Source of the DNA: Bradyrhizobium sp. CSA207
GTDB taxonomy: Bacteria > Pseudomonadota > Alphaproteobacteria > Rhizobiales > Xanthobacteraceae
Assembly: GCF_029051685.1 (NCBI RefSeq)
Contig: NZ_JAACFT010000003.1
Coordinates: 1 to 64,000 of the forward strand
Direction: 5' to 3'
DNA: 64,000 bases
Positions 43,233-52,114 of the stretch are shown here, one piece after another. Made by a program: the position numbers and the translations under genes. Within the stretch, counting starts at the first letter, position 1; every line of letters starts with the position of its first letter. A model generated the notes under the pieces. The model was not told where the DNA came from. It saw only the letters and a program-made list of their open reading frames with translations, and did not search any database.

Positions 43233-45146
43233 ATGACGCGTCTTTCGCATCTCACCTTGCGCAATTTCCTGATCGCGCTCCACGACCTTCTGGCGACCAC
43301 GGCGGCGCTGTTTGCCGCCTTCTATCTGCGTTTCGAGGGCGGCGAGGGTTTCCACGACCGTTTGCCGCTGCTGTTTCAGATCCTGCCCTACTTCCTTGCC
43401 TTCGCCGTGGTCGTGTTCTTCATCTTCAACCTGACGACGACGAAATGGCGTTTCATCTCGCTGCCCGACGCGCTGAACATCATCCGTGTCGCGACCGTGC
43501 TGACGGTTGCGCTCCTCGTCCTCGACTACATCTTCGTTGCCCCCAATGTGCGCGGCGCGTTCTTCCTCGGCAAGGTGACAATCGTCCTCTACTGGTTCCT
43601 TGAAATTACCGCTCTCAGCGCGTCGCGCATGGCCTATCGCTACTTCCGTTATACGCGGGTGCGGCGCCGTGCCCGGACCCAGGATGCTGCGCCGACGCTG
43701 CTGATCGGCCGCGCAGCGGATGCAGAGGTGCTGTTGCGCGGCATCGAGAGCGGCGCCATCAAACGGATCTGGCCGGTCGGCGTGCTGTCGCCCTCCAGCT
43801 CCGATCGCGGCCAGTTCATTCGCAACGTGCCGGTGCTGGGCGGCGTCGACGACATCGAGGATGTCATCGCGGACTTCGCCAAGCGCAACAAGCCGATCGC
43901 CCGCCTGGTGATGACGCCGTCCGCGTTCGAGCCGGAGGCTCATCCGGAATCGATCCTGATGCGGGCGCGTAAGCTCGGCGTGATCGTCAACCGCATGCCC
44001 TCGCTGGAGAGCGGCGACACGCCGCGGCTGACCGCGGTGGCCGTCGAGGATCTCCTGCTGCGGCCGAGCGAGCAGATCGACTATGCGCGCCTCGAAGCCC
44101 TGATCGAAGGCAAGGCGGTGATCGTCACCGGCGGCGGTGGCTCGATCGGTTCGGAGATCTGCGAGCGCATCGTCGCTTTCGGCGCCGCGCGCCTCCTGAT
44201 CCTGGAGAATTCCGAGCCGGCGCTCTATGCGGTGACGGAAGCGCTCGCCGCGCAGGGCACAGGTGCTGCGGTCGAAGGGCGGATCGCCGACATCCGCGAC
44301 CGCGAGCGCGTCATGCGCCTGATGGCCGAGTTCAAGCCGGACATCGTATTCCATGCCGCAGCCCTCAAGCACGTGCCGATCCTCGAGCGTGACTGGAGCG
44401 AGGGTGTCAAGACCAACATCTTCGGCTCGGTCAACGTTGCGGACGCGGCGCTCAGCGCCGGCGCCGAGGCCATGGTGATGATCTCCACCGACAAGGCGAT
44501 CGAGCCGGTATCGATGCTCGGCCTGACCAAGCGTTTCGCCGAGATGTATTGCCAGGCGCTCGATCACGACCTTGCGGCGGCGGCCGGCGGCGCCAAGCCG
44601 GCGATGCGGCTGATCTCGGTCCGGTTCGGCAACGTGCTGGCGTCGAACGGGTCGGTGGTGCCGAAGTTCAAGGCCCAGATCGAGGCCGGCGGCCCGGTGA
44701 CGGTCACGCATCCCGACATGGTCCGCTATTTCATGACCATTCGTGAGGCCTGCGACCTCGTCATCACGGCGGCAACGCATGCGCTCGGAACGGTGCGTTC
44801 GGACGTTTCGGTCTACGTGCTCAACATGGGCCAGCCGGTCAAGATCGTCGACCTCGCCGAGCGTATGATCCGCCTGTCCGGCCTTCAGCCCGGCTACGAC
44901 ATCGAGATCGTGTTCACGGGAATGCGGCCGGGAGAGCGCTTGAATGAGATCCTGTTCGCGTCCGAGGAGCCGACCCGCGAGATCGGCGTCGCCGGCATCA
45001 TGGCTGCGCAGCCGAACGAACCGCCGATGCAGACCCTGCGCAAATGGATTACGGCGCTGGAGCAGGCGATCGCGCGGGACGATCGCGCCACCATCAGGAC
45101 CATCCTGAAGGATGCGGTTCCGGAATTCGGGTCGACCGCGGCCTGA
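43233..45146 (+). CDS. FlaA1/CapD-type nucleotide-sugar 4,6-dehydratase (membrane-anchored)
   Basis: 637 residues. Four N-terminal helices (about 10-130), a CoA-binding-like domain (150-260), then a long SDR domain with GGGGSIGSE (300-308), FHAAALKHVPI and STDKAIEPVSMLGLTKR. The catalytic Lys is present, but where short SDRs have Tyr four residues before it this protein has Leu; WbpM and FlaA1 carry Met there. Such enzymes convert UDP-GlcNAc to a 4-keto-6-deoxy or C5-epimerised intermediate for amino sugars. The start MTRLSHLT at 43233 was chosen because helix 1 follows it. It is 2 nt from the next gene. Confidence 0.87.
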   Translation: MTRLSHLTLRNFLIALHDLLATTAALFAAFYLRFEGGEGFHDRLPLLFQILPYFLAFAVVVFFIFNLTTTKWRFISLPDALNIIRVATVLTVALLVLDYIFVAPNVRGAFFLGKVTIVLYWFLEITALSASRMAYRYFRYTRVRRRARTQDAAPTLLIGRAADAEVLLRGIESGAIKRIWPVGVLSPSSSDRGQFIRNVPVLGGVDDIEDVIADFAKRNKPIARLVMTPSAFEPEAHPESILMRARKLGVIVNRMPSLESGDTPRLTAVAVEDLLLRPSEQIDYARLEALIEGKAVIVTGGGGSIGSEICERIVAFGAARLLILENSEPALYAVTEALAAQGTGAAVEGRIADIRDRERVMRLMAEFKPDIVFHAAALKHVPILERDWSEGVKTNIFGSVNVADAALSAGAEAMVMISTDKAIEPVSMLGLTKRFAEMYCQALDHDLAAAAGGAKPAMRLISVRFGNVLASNGSVVPKFKAQIEAGGPVTVTHPDMVRYFMTIREACDLVITAATHALGTVRSDVSVYVLNMGQPVKIVDLAERMIRLSGLQPGYDIEIVFTGMRPGERLNEILFASEEPTREIGVAGIMAAQPNEPPMQTLRKWITALEQAIARDDRATIRTILKDAVPEFGSTAA

Positions 45147-45148
45147 CC

Positions 45149-46369
45149 ATGCAGCCTCCCGGCAAGATCGTCGTTGCGAGTCAGCATTATCCGCCGGATC
45201 CGAGCACGACGGCGGCGATCATGGCCGAGATCGCCTGCCGTCTCGCCATCGAACACGAGGTCGTCGTGCTGTCGGGCTCGCCCGGCGCGTTGCCGGCGTC
45301 GCAGGCCGGTCCGGGCAAGCCGCGCATCGTCGCCGTCAAGAACCGCGTGACCGGCAAGGCGGCGCTGGTGCGGCGTGGCGCGGCCGAATTGCTGTTCGTC
45401 GCGCGCACCTTCCTTGCGTTGCTGCGGCAGCTTCGGCCCGGCGACGTCGTGGTCACCGTCACTGCGCCGTTCATGCTGCCTTACGCGGTCGCCGCGGCAG
45501 CAAGGGTGAGGCGCGCCCGCTCGGCGCTGATCCTGCATGACCTCTTCCCCGAGGTGCTGGTGACGGCGGGGATTCTCAAACCCGGTTCGATCGTGACCCG
45601 GACGATGCGCGCTGCCAACGCCTTGATGTTCCGCACGCTCAATGCCGTCATCACCATCGGCCGCGATGCAGAACGGCCGCTGCTGAGCTATCGCGGCATG
45701 ACGCGGAATAAGATCCGCTTCATCCCGAACTGGGCGACACTCGTGCCCGCCCCGCGGCCGGTGACCCCGGACAATCCGTTTCGCAAGGCGATGTCGGCCC
45801 GCTTCGTCGTCGGCCTGTCGGGCAATCTCGGCTTCACCCACGATCCGGAGATCGTGTTCGAGGCGGCGCGCCTGTTGAAGGACGAGACCAACATTCACTT
45901 CCTGCTCTCCGGCTGGGGCATCGGCTTCGATCGGCTGAAACAGTTGCAGACGGCTTCGAACCTGCCCAATGTCTCCTTCGTGGCGCGCGTCGAGGATGCG
46001 GAGCTCGAGGCGTTCCTGACTTCTGCGGACCTCTGGATCATTCCGTACCGGAAGGACGTCGCCGGGGTGTCGGTGCCGAGCCGATTCTACAATCTTCTGG
46101 CGGTCGGCCGTCCCGTCGTGCTGGTCTCCGAGCCGGAAGCCGAGGCCGCGCTGACGGTGGTGGAAAACGGGCTCGGCTGGGTCGTCACGCCGGGCCGCGC
46201 CGATCAACTGGCCGAAGCAATCCGCAATGCGTCGCGTTCCGACACCGGTGCCATGACGGAGCGGGCCGTGAAGGCGGCATCGAAGTTCGATCGCGCCAGC
46301 GCGATGAACGCCTATGCCGCCCTGGTCGACGAATTGCTGCACAGTCCCGAATTGGCGGAGCAACGATGA
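45149..46369 (+). CDS. Glycosyltransferase family 4 (WbuB-like)
   Basis: 406 residues, GT-B. N-terminal VVASQHYPPDPSTTAAIMAE is typical of WbuB-like transferases, as is LILHDLFPEVLVTAGI (about 130). The donor domain has VVGLSGNLGFTHDPEIVFEA (about 228-247) and PYRKDVAGVSVPSRFYNLLA (about 297-316), with the E-containing motif partly degenerate. It would add the second sugar of a repeat unit at the cytoplasmic face. It sits between the dehydratase and an epimerase gene with an overlap of 4 nt, a block that recurs in O-antigen loci. Confidence 0.83.
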   Translation: MQPPGKIVVASQHYPPDPSTTAAIMAEIACRLAIEHEVVVLSGSPGALPASQAGPGKPRIVAVKNRVTGKAALVRRGAAELLFVARTFLALLRQLRPGDVVVTVTAPFMLPYAVAAAARVRRARSALILHDLFPEVLVTAGILKPGSIVTRTMRAANALMFRTLNAVITIGRDAERPLLSYRGMTRNKIRFIPNWATLVPAPRPVTPDNPFRKAMSARFVVGLSGNLGFTHDPEIVFEAARLLKDETNIHFLLSGWGIGFDRLKQLQTASNLPNVSFVARVEDAELEAFLTSADLWIIPYRKDVAGVSVPSRFYNLLAVGRPVVLVSEPEAEAALTVVENGLGWVVTPGRADQLAEAIRNASRSDTGAMTERAVKAASKFDRASAMNAYAALVDELLHSPELAEQR

Positions 46370-47313
46370 GCGAACGCAAGCCGGTGGTGCTGGTCACGGG
46401 AGCGAGCGGCTTCGTCGGCGGTCATGTCGTGCCTGCGCTGGCGCGCGAGGGATGGTCGGTCCGCCGCGCGGTCCGCAGCCCGGAAGGCATCGGCGATGAG
46501 GTCGTCATCAAAGCGATCGGGCCCGAAACCGATTGGCAGGACGCGCTCGCCGGCGTCGACGCCGTGGTCCATCTCGCCGCGCGCGTGCATCACAAGCACG
46601 AGGAGCATGCGGTCAAGCTCTATCGCAACGTCAACATTGCCGGCACGCTGCACCTGGCGCGCAGTGCGGCGACGTCCGGCGTGCGCCAGTTCATCTTCAT
46701 CAGCACGGTTCTCGTGCATGGCCGCAGCAATGAGGGCCGTGCGCCGTTCAGCGAGGACGATATCCTGACGCCGCGCGGCCTCTATGGCATGTCCAAGGCG
46801 GCGGCCGAGGCGGGCTTGAGGACGCTGGCGCGCGACACCGACATGAAGATCTCGGTGATCAGGCCGCCGCTGGTCTATGGCGCGGGCGCCAAGGGCAATT
46901 TTGCGCTGCTGTCGCGTGCTGTGCAGCTGGGGCTGCCGCTGCCCTTTGCCGCGATCCGCAATCACCGCGCTTTCCTCGCGGTGCAGAACCTCTCGTCGTT
47001 CATCCTGCGCCGGCTCGCCCATCCCGACCCCGCCAGCAATTTCGAGATCTTTCTGGTGGCGGACAGGGAACAGGTCTCGACGCCCGAATTCATCGAGCGC
47101 CTGGCGCTGGCGTCCGGCAAGAGCCCGCGGCTGTTCGGCATGCCGCCGGAGCTGCTCGGCTCGCTGCTCGGCGTGATCGGCCGGCAGGATACCTATGACA
47201 GCCTGATCGGCTCGCTCGAGCTCAACGTCTCCAAGGCGATCGCAATCGGCTGGCAGCCCCAGGTCACGCTCGATGAGGGCTTGCGGCTTGCGCTGTCGGC
47301 TCAGGACGCCTGA
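46366..47313 (+). CDS. NAD-dependent sugar epimerase/dehydratase (WbpV-like SDR)
   Basis: 315 residues, SDR with TGASGFVGGH (11-20), FISTVLVHG and the catalytic Tyr140/Lys144 in YGMSK; then IRPPLVYGAGAKGNF. It resembles the epimerases that work with FlaA1-type dehydratases in FucNAc/QuiNAc-type sugar synthesis (WbpV/WbjF-like). The exact step (4-reduction or 4-epimerisation) is uncertain. It begins within the end of the glycosyltransferase gene (ATGA) and overlaps the opposite-strand WecA-like gene tail to tail by 13 nt. Confidence 0.82.
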   Translation: MSERKPVVLVTGASGFVGGHVVPALAREGWSVRRAVRSPEGIGDEVVIKAIGPETDWQDALAGVDAVVHLAARVHHKHEEHAVKLYRNVNIAGTLHLARSAATSGVRQFIFISTVLVHGRSNEGRAPFSEDDILTPRGLYGMSKAAAEAGLRTLARDTDMKISVIRPPLVYGAGAKGNFALLSRAVQLGLPLPFAAIRNHRAFLAVQNLSSFILRRLAHPDPASNFEIFLVADREQVSTPEFIERLALASGKSPRLFGMPPELLGSLLGVIGRQDTYDSLIGSLELNVSKAIAIGWQPQVTLDEGLRLALSAQDA

Positions 47314-48311
47314 GGGCGCGAGAACCGCCGCAGCACCAATCCAACTGCGATTGCGCCCGCCAGCAGCGCGAGCATCGTGGCAGCCGCCGAACCGGCACGA
47401 ATGGTGACGATGGCCAGCAGTGCGAGCAGGAGGTTGAGCGCGAGCACCTCGGCGATCACCCGCGAGACCGTGAAACCGTTGTCGGTGGCGCGCTGGTAAA
47501 AATGTGAACGGTGCGCCGACCAGAACGGTTCGCGTCTTGCGATGCGGCGAAACAGCGTGATGGTGGAATCCGCAAGGTAATAGGCCGGCAGCAACAGCGC
47601 TGCGGCCGGCTGCCCATGCCAGGCGAGCTCCAGCAGGCACCATCCGAGCAGGAGGCCGATCGGCAAGCTGCCGACATCGCCGAGAAACACCTTTGCGACC
47701 GGACGGTTGAATGGCGCAAAGCCGAGCATGGCCCCGCACAGCGCCGTGGCGACGAGCGCGGCCGGCCAGGACAGTTCGCCGAGCCATCCGAGCAGCATCA
47801 GCGCCGCGGTGACCGGCACCACTTCCGCCGCGGTCATCAGGTCGAGCCCGTCCATGAAGTTGACGAGGTTCACGAACCAGACGCCCGCAAGCAGGATGAG
47901 GCCGCGCTCCAGCGCGAGCGGCAGGGCCGGAACGATGCGCGCAGTCTCGGGCGAGGTGAACACGACCGCGCCGACGGCGGCGGCCTGCAGCACCAGCCGC
48001 ACCAGCACCGGCAGCGACACGATGTCGTCGGCAAACCCGACCAGCGCGATCAGCACCGTCGCGGCCACCAGCGCCGGCGGGATCGCGATGTTGGCCCAGA
48101 CCGAAGCAACCAGCAGCGTGGCGGCGATCACCGCGATGCCCGCACCCTGCGGGGTGGGGATACGATGCGAGGACCGCGCATTCGGACGCGCCAGTGCGTA
48201 GCGCTGCAGCAGGGGACGGCTGGTCCAGGTTATGAGGGCCGAAATCAGCGCGGCGATCGCGATGGCGAGCAGCGATGGTCCGACGGCGAGGGCGGCGTCG
48301 GCCGGATTCAC
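47301..48311 (-). CDS. WecA/WbpL-type glycosyl-1-phosphate transferase (MraY-like)
   Basis: 336 residues, about ten or eleven membrane helices. Family motifs visible: HRIPTPQGAGIAVIAA at the N-terminus, VGFADDIVSL (the DDxxD-like metal site), VWFVNLVNFMDGLDLMTAAE (the NxxNFMDGxDG block), VFLGDVGSLPIG and a C-terminal SAHRSHFYQRATDNG. It transfers a sugar phosphate from UDP-sugar to undecaprenyl phosphate, starting each O-unit. The GTG at 48311 overlaps the stop of the upstream gene (GTGA). It is convergent with the sugar epimerase gene. Confidence 0.87.
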   Translation of the reverse strand: MNPADAALAVGPSLLAIAIAALISALITWTSRPLLQRYALARPNARSSHRIPTPQGAGIAVIAATLLVASVWANIAIPPALVAATVLIALVGFADDIVSLPVLVRLVLQAAAVGAVVFTSPETARIVPALPLALERGLILLAGVWFVNLVNFMDGLDLMTAAEVVPVTAALMLLGWLGELSWPAALVATALCGAMLGFAPFNRPVAKVFLGDVGSLPIGLLLGWCLLELAWHGQPAAALLLPAYYLADSTITLFRRIARREPFWSAHRSHFYQRATDNGFTVSRVIAEVLALNLLLALLAIVTIRAGSAAATMLALLAGAIAVGLVLRRFSRPQAS

Positions 48312-49267
48312 TCCGGCACCCCGATCGGCCCCGATCCTTGCGCGGCTTTTTCGGCGCTGAGGATCCAGACCAGGCCACCAACCGCGCCGACGATGAACGA
48401 GACGGCGCCGAACAGCAGCGAGACGTTGACACCTTCGTTCACAGCGAGCCCGGCGAAGCCGAAGGCCAGCCCCATCGTGGCCTCGCGTACGCCCCAGCCG
48501 GCGATCGAGATCGGCATCAAGGTGATCAGCATGACCGGCGGCAGCAGCAGGAAGACCTGGCCGAAGCCGACCGGCGCGGCAATCGACTGCACTACGCACC
48601 AGGCGATGACGACAGCGAGCACGTGAATGACGAGCGACAGGATGGCGATGATCGGTCCGCGCGTCGCGCTGAAGATCACGCGGTTCGCGATCACCGCACA
48701 GGCGTGGATGTGATGCGTGGCCCACCAGGTCTTCAGCCACGGCCATTTCAGCGCGCCGAAGACCAGAAAGCCGAGGCCGCCTGCAAGCGCCGCAAGGTCG
48801 ACAAGCACCAATGCCGATCGTCCGTGCGGATCAGTGATGAGGGCATAACTCCAGGGCAGGCTCGCGACGATGATGATCGCAAGCGCGATCAGGCCGATCG
48901 CGCGGTCGACGAAGATCGAGTAGGTCGCCGCGCGCCATCCGGCGCCGGCGCGCGCGACCAGCCACAGCCGGACCGCGTCGCCGCCGATCGCCGATGGCAG
49001 GGTCTGGTTGAAGAACGCGCCGATCACGTTGTAACGCATGGCGCGGCCGAGCTCGAGCGGCGCGCCGCATTCGGCGCTGACCTCGCGCCAGCGCAGCACG
49101 CCGACGAAGATTTGCAGGAAGGTGATCGCGATCGCCATGCCGATCCAGAACAGGCTGGTCACGGTGAAACGCGAAAACAGTTCGGACAGATCCACCTTGC
49201 GCAGCGCCAGATAGAGCAGCGCCGCGGAAATCAGGATTTTGGCCGTCGACAGCAGGATTCGGCGCAT
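48308..49267 (-). CDS. Lysylphosphatidylglycerol synthase-type (UPF0104) membrane protein
   Basis: 319 residues with about eight helices; no aminoacyl-transferase domain. LFSRFTVTSLFWIG, FFNQTLPSAIGGDAVRLWLV and MPISIAGWGVREATMGLAFG are the family blocks (GGD..R and GxGxRE). Members take part in lipid or glycolipid flipping or in export of envelope polymers, with roles mostly undefined. It is upstream of and overlaps the WecA-like gene, so it probably acts in the same lipid-linked step. Confidence 0.8.
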   Translation of the reverse strand: MRRILLSTAKILISAALLYLALRKVDLSELFSRFTVTSLFWIGMAIAITFLQIFVGVLRWREVSAECGAPLELGRAMRYNVIGAFFNQTLPSAIGGDAVRLWLVARAGAGWRAATYSIFVDRAIGLIALAIIIVASLPWSYALITDPHGRSALVLVDLAALAGGLGFLVFGALKWPWLKTWWATHHIHACAVIANRVIFSATRGPIIAILSLVIHVLAVVIAWCVVQSIAAPVGFGQVFLLLPPVMLITLMPISIAGWGVREATMGLAFGFAGLAVNEGVNVSLLFGAVSFIVGAVGGLVWILSAEKAAQGSGPIGVPE

Positions 49268-49368
49268 CTCGCCCGCATGAACAGGGTTTGCGAAGATTTG
49301 TGGCGACCCGACGCGAAGCGCCGAATTCGGCCGCTTTGGTATGGTCTTGGCGCCGATCTTGCAATAGC

Positions 49369-49448
49369 TGAAAGGAAGCTGTCATGAAAGGAAGCTGTCA
49401 TGAAAGGAAGCGGTCATGAACGGAAGCGGTCATGAACGGCGGCGGGAT
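49369..49448 (+). repeat. Tandem repeat array, 16-nt units
   Basis: Units TGAAAGGAAGCTGTCA start at 49369 and 49385 (identical), then TGAAAGGAAGCGGTCA (49401), TGAACGGAAGCGGTCA (49417) and a degenerate fifth (49433). Each junction makes an ATG preceded one unit back by GGAAG. The array lies in the divergent gap between the UPF0104 and epimerase genes, about 70 nt before the epimerase start. Confidence 0.9.
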
Positions 49449-49519
49449 ATCGCCCGCTCGAAGCAGCAGCTAAACAGGCGCCGATCGCGGGCGCGGGTGA
49501 AGGACCCTTTGGGAACAGG

Positions 49520-50509
49520 ATGACGGATCAGGCGATTTTGGTCACGGGTGCCGCCGGCTTCATCGGCTTTCACGTCGCCCGGCAGCTCCTGGGCGAGGGC
49601 CGGCCCGTCGTCGGCCTCGACAATCTCAACAGCTATTATGATCCGGCGCTCAAACAGGCGCGTCTGGATTTGCTGCGGAACGATTCCCGCTTCTCCTTCG
49701 TGCAGGCCGATCTGGCCGACCGCGACACCATCGCGGCACTGTTTGCCAGGCACGGATTCGCCAAAGTCGTGCATCTCGCCGCGCAGGCCGGCGTGCGCTA
49801 CTCGATCGACAATCCGCACGCTTACGCGGATTCCAACCTCCAGGGCTTTCTCAACGTGCTCGAGGGCTGCCGGAACAATTTCTGTCGTCATCTCGTCTAC
49901 GCCTCGTCATCCTCCGTTTATGGCGCCAACACAAAACTGCCATTTGCCGTGCAGGACCGGACCGATCATCCGGTCAGCTTCTACGCCGCGACCAAGAAGG
50001 CGAACGAGCTGATGGCGCAGTCCTACAGCCATCTCTACCGGCTGCCGGTCACGGGCCTGCGCTTCTTCACCATCTACGGACCGTGGGGGCGGCCCGATAT
50101 GGCCATGTTTCTGTTCGCGAACGCGATCATGGCGAATAGGCCGATCCGGCTCTTTAACCATGGCAGGATGCGTCGCGACTTCACCTATATTGACGACGTG
50201 ACCCGTGTAGTATCCAAGCTGATCGACCGGGTGCCCGCGGACGAGCCGGCTGCCGCAAATGCGCCGTCTCGGGTCTACAATGTCGGCAATCACCACCCCG
50301 AGGAGCTGATGCATGTCGTCGCGCTTCTGGAGCGGGAGCTGGGCCGGACGGCGAACAAAGAGCTGCTGCCAATGCAGCCTGGAGACGTGCTGGAAACGTT
50401 CGCGGATGTCGAGGATTTGATGCGCGACACCGGCTTTGCGCCGTCAACGCCGATCGAGCACGGGGTCCGTAATTTTGTCACCTGGTATCGGGACTACTTC
50501 AAGGTTTGA
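49520..50509 (+). CDS. UDP-glucuronate 4-epimerase family protein
   Basis: 329 residues, extended SDR: TGAAGFIGFH (9-18), YASSSSVYG (127-135), Tyr155/Lys159 in YAATKK and RFFTIYGPWGRPDMA, the block that distinguishes the UDP-GlcA 4-epimerases (LpsL/Cap1J type), which also accept galacturonate. It makes UDP-galacturonic acid for core or capsule. A GGGAACAGG ribosome site precedes the ATG. It is 1 nt from manC, so they are co-transcribed. Confidence 0.87.
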   Translation: MTDQAILVTGAAGFIGFHVARQLLGEGRPVVGLDNLNSYYDPALKQARLDLLRNDSRFSFVQADLADRDTIAALFARHGFAKVVHLAAQAGVRYSIDNPHAYADSNLQGFLNVLEGCRNNFCRHLVYASSSSVYGANTKLPFAVQDRTDHPVSFYAATKKANELMAQSYSHLYRLPVTGLRFFTIYGPWGRPDMAMFLFANAIMANRPIRLFNHGRMRRDFTYIDDVTRVVSKLIDRVPADEPAAANAPSRVYNVGNHHPEELMHVVALLERELGRTANKELLPMQPGDVLETFADVEDLMRDTGFAPSTPIEHGVRNFVTWYRDYFKV

Positions 50510-50510
50510 G

Positions 50511-51929
50511 ATGACGATGGACAAACGCATTATCCCCCTGATCATGTGCGGCGGTGCCGGCACGCGGCTGTGGCCGGCCTCGCGCGAGGTTCGCCCCAAG
50601 CAATTCCTGCCGCTGTTCGGCGCACGCTCGACCTTCCAGGACACGCTGCTGCGCGTCTCGGAGGCGTCGCTGTTCGACCGGCCGATCGTCATCACCAATG
50701 CGTCCTACCGTTTCATGGTGCTGGAGCAGCTGGCCGAGATCGGCATCGAGGCCGACGTGATCCTCGAGCCGATGCGGCGCGATTCCGGCCCCGCGATTGC
50801 CGCGGGTGCGGTGTTCGCGCAAGTGCGCGCCGCTGATGCCGTCGTGCTCGCGCTCGCCGCCGATCACGTGGTGCAGGACACTGCCGCCTTCGTCGCCGCC
50901 TGCCGCGAAGGCCTCGTTGCCGCGAGCGCCGAGCGCATCGTCACCTTCGGCGTCAAGCCGGAGCGGCCCGCAACCGAATACGGCTATATCAGCCCGGGTG
51001 AGGCGATCTCGGGCGAGGTGCATGCGGTGGCCCGCTTCGTCGAGAAGCCGGACGCGGTGAAGGCCGCCGACTACGTCAACTCCGGCTATCTCTGGAACAG
51101 CGGCAACTTCATGTTCCCGGCAACCCTGCTGCTCGACGAATATCGCAAGGTCGACCCAGCAAGCGTGGAAGCGATCGCCAATGCGGTCACCCATGCCGGC
51201 CGCGATCTGTCCTTCGTGACGCTGGAGCCGCAGGCGTTCGGCTCGGCCAAGGCGATCTCGATCGACTATGCGGTGATGGAAAAGACCTCGCGTGCCGCGG
51301 TGGTGCCGGTGTCCTGCGGCTGGTCCGACGTCGGCTCCTGGCACGCGGTGTGGGAATTGTCGGACAAGGACGCGCAAGGCAACGCCGCGCACGGCGCCGC
51401 GGTGTTCGAAGACTCCCGCAACTGCAACGTCACCACCGACCAAGCGCTGGTCGCGCTCGAAGGCGTCGATGATCTCGTCGTGGTGGCGACCGCGGACGCG
51501 GTGCTGGTCTCGCGCCAGAACGATGCCAACGGCCTGAAGCGGCTGGTGACGAAGCTCAAGGCGGTCGCGCCCAAGGTCACCGAGGAGCATCTCAAGGTGC
51601 ATCGGCCCTGGGGCAGCTACCAGTCCGTCGACAATGGCGAGCGCCACCAGGTCAAGCGCATCGTGGTCAAGCCCGGCGGGCGGCTGTCGCTGCAGAAGCA
51701 CCATCACCGCGCCGAGCACTGGATCGTGGTCCGCGGTGCCGCGCGCGTCACCGTCAACGAGACCGTGAAGACGGTGCACGAGAACGAGTCGATCTACATC
51801 CCGATGGGCGCGGTGCACCGGATGGAGAACCCCGGCAAGATCATGCTGGAGCTGATCGAGGTCCAGACCGGCAGCTATCTCGGGGAAGACGACATCATCC
51901 GGATTGAAGACGACTATCAAAGGTCGTGA
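50511..51929 (+). CDS. manC: Mannose-1-phosphate guanylyltransferase / mannose-6-phosphate isomerase
   Basis: 472 residues in the bifunctional type II layout. The N-terminal GDP-mannose pyrophosphorylase has MCGGAGTRLWPASREVRPKQ (12-31) and FVEKPD; the C-terminal cupin isomerase starts near 365 with RPWGSYQSVD and has the metal site QKHHHRAEHW. It supplies GDP-mannose for mannose- or fucose-type sugars. The chosen ATG 50511 follows the epimerase stop by one base. There is a longer frame without ribosome site. Confidence 0.93.
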   Translation: MTMDKRIIPLIMCGGAGTRLWPASREVRPKQFLPLFGARSTFQDTLLRVSEASLFDRPIVITNASYRFMVLEQLAEIGIEADVILEPMRRDSGPAIAAGAVFAQVRAADAVVLALAADHVVQDTAAFVAACREGLVAASAERIVTFGVKPERPATEYGYISPGEAISGEVHAVARFVEKPDAVKAADYVNSGYLWNSGNFMFPATLLLDEYRKVDPASVEAIANAVTHAGRDLSFVTLEPQAFGSAKAISIDYAVMEKTSRAAVVPVSCGWSDVGSWHAVWELSDKDAQGNAAHGAAVFEDSRNCNVTTDQALVALEGVDDLVVVATADAVLVSRQNDANGLKRLVTKLKAVAPKVTEEHLKVHRPWGSYQSVDNGERHQVKRIVVKPGGRLSLQKHHHRAEHWIVVRGAARVTVNETVKTVHENESIYIPMGAVHRMENPGKIMLELIEVQTGSYLGEDDIIRIEDDYQRS

Positions 51930-52114
51930 CCAGCAAACTTCCGAATCACGCGATCCGGGCCGAAAGAGCGGTATCTTTCAGCGGCTTAAGGCCCGGGGAG
52001 CATGTAACTTTTTGAATCAAATCGTGTCCGGTCCGCACCCTCGGCATTCGCCACAAATGTGGCGACCGTGCTAGAAGCGGCCCGGGGATTTGCGTTGAAT
52101 CGGGGTTTGCTCAG

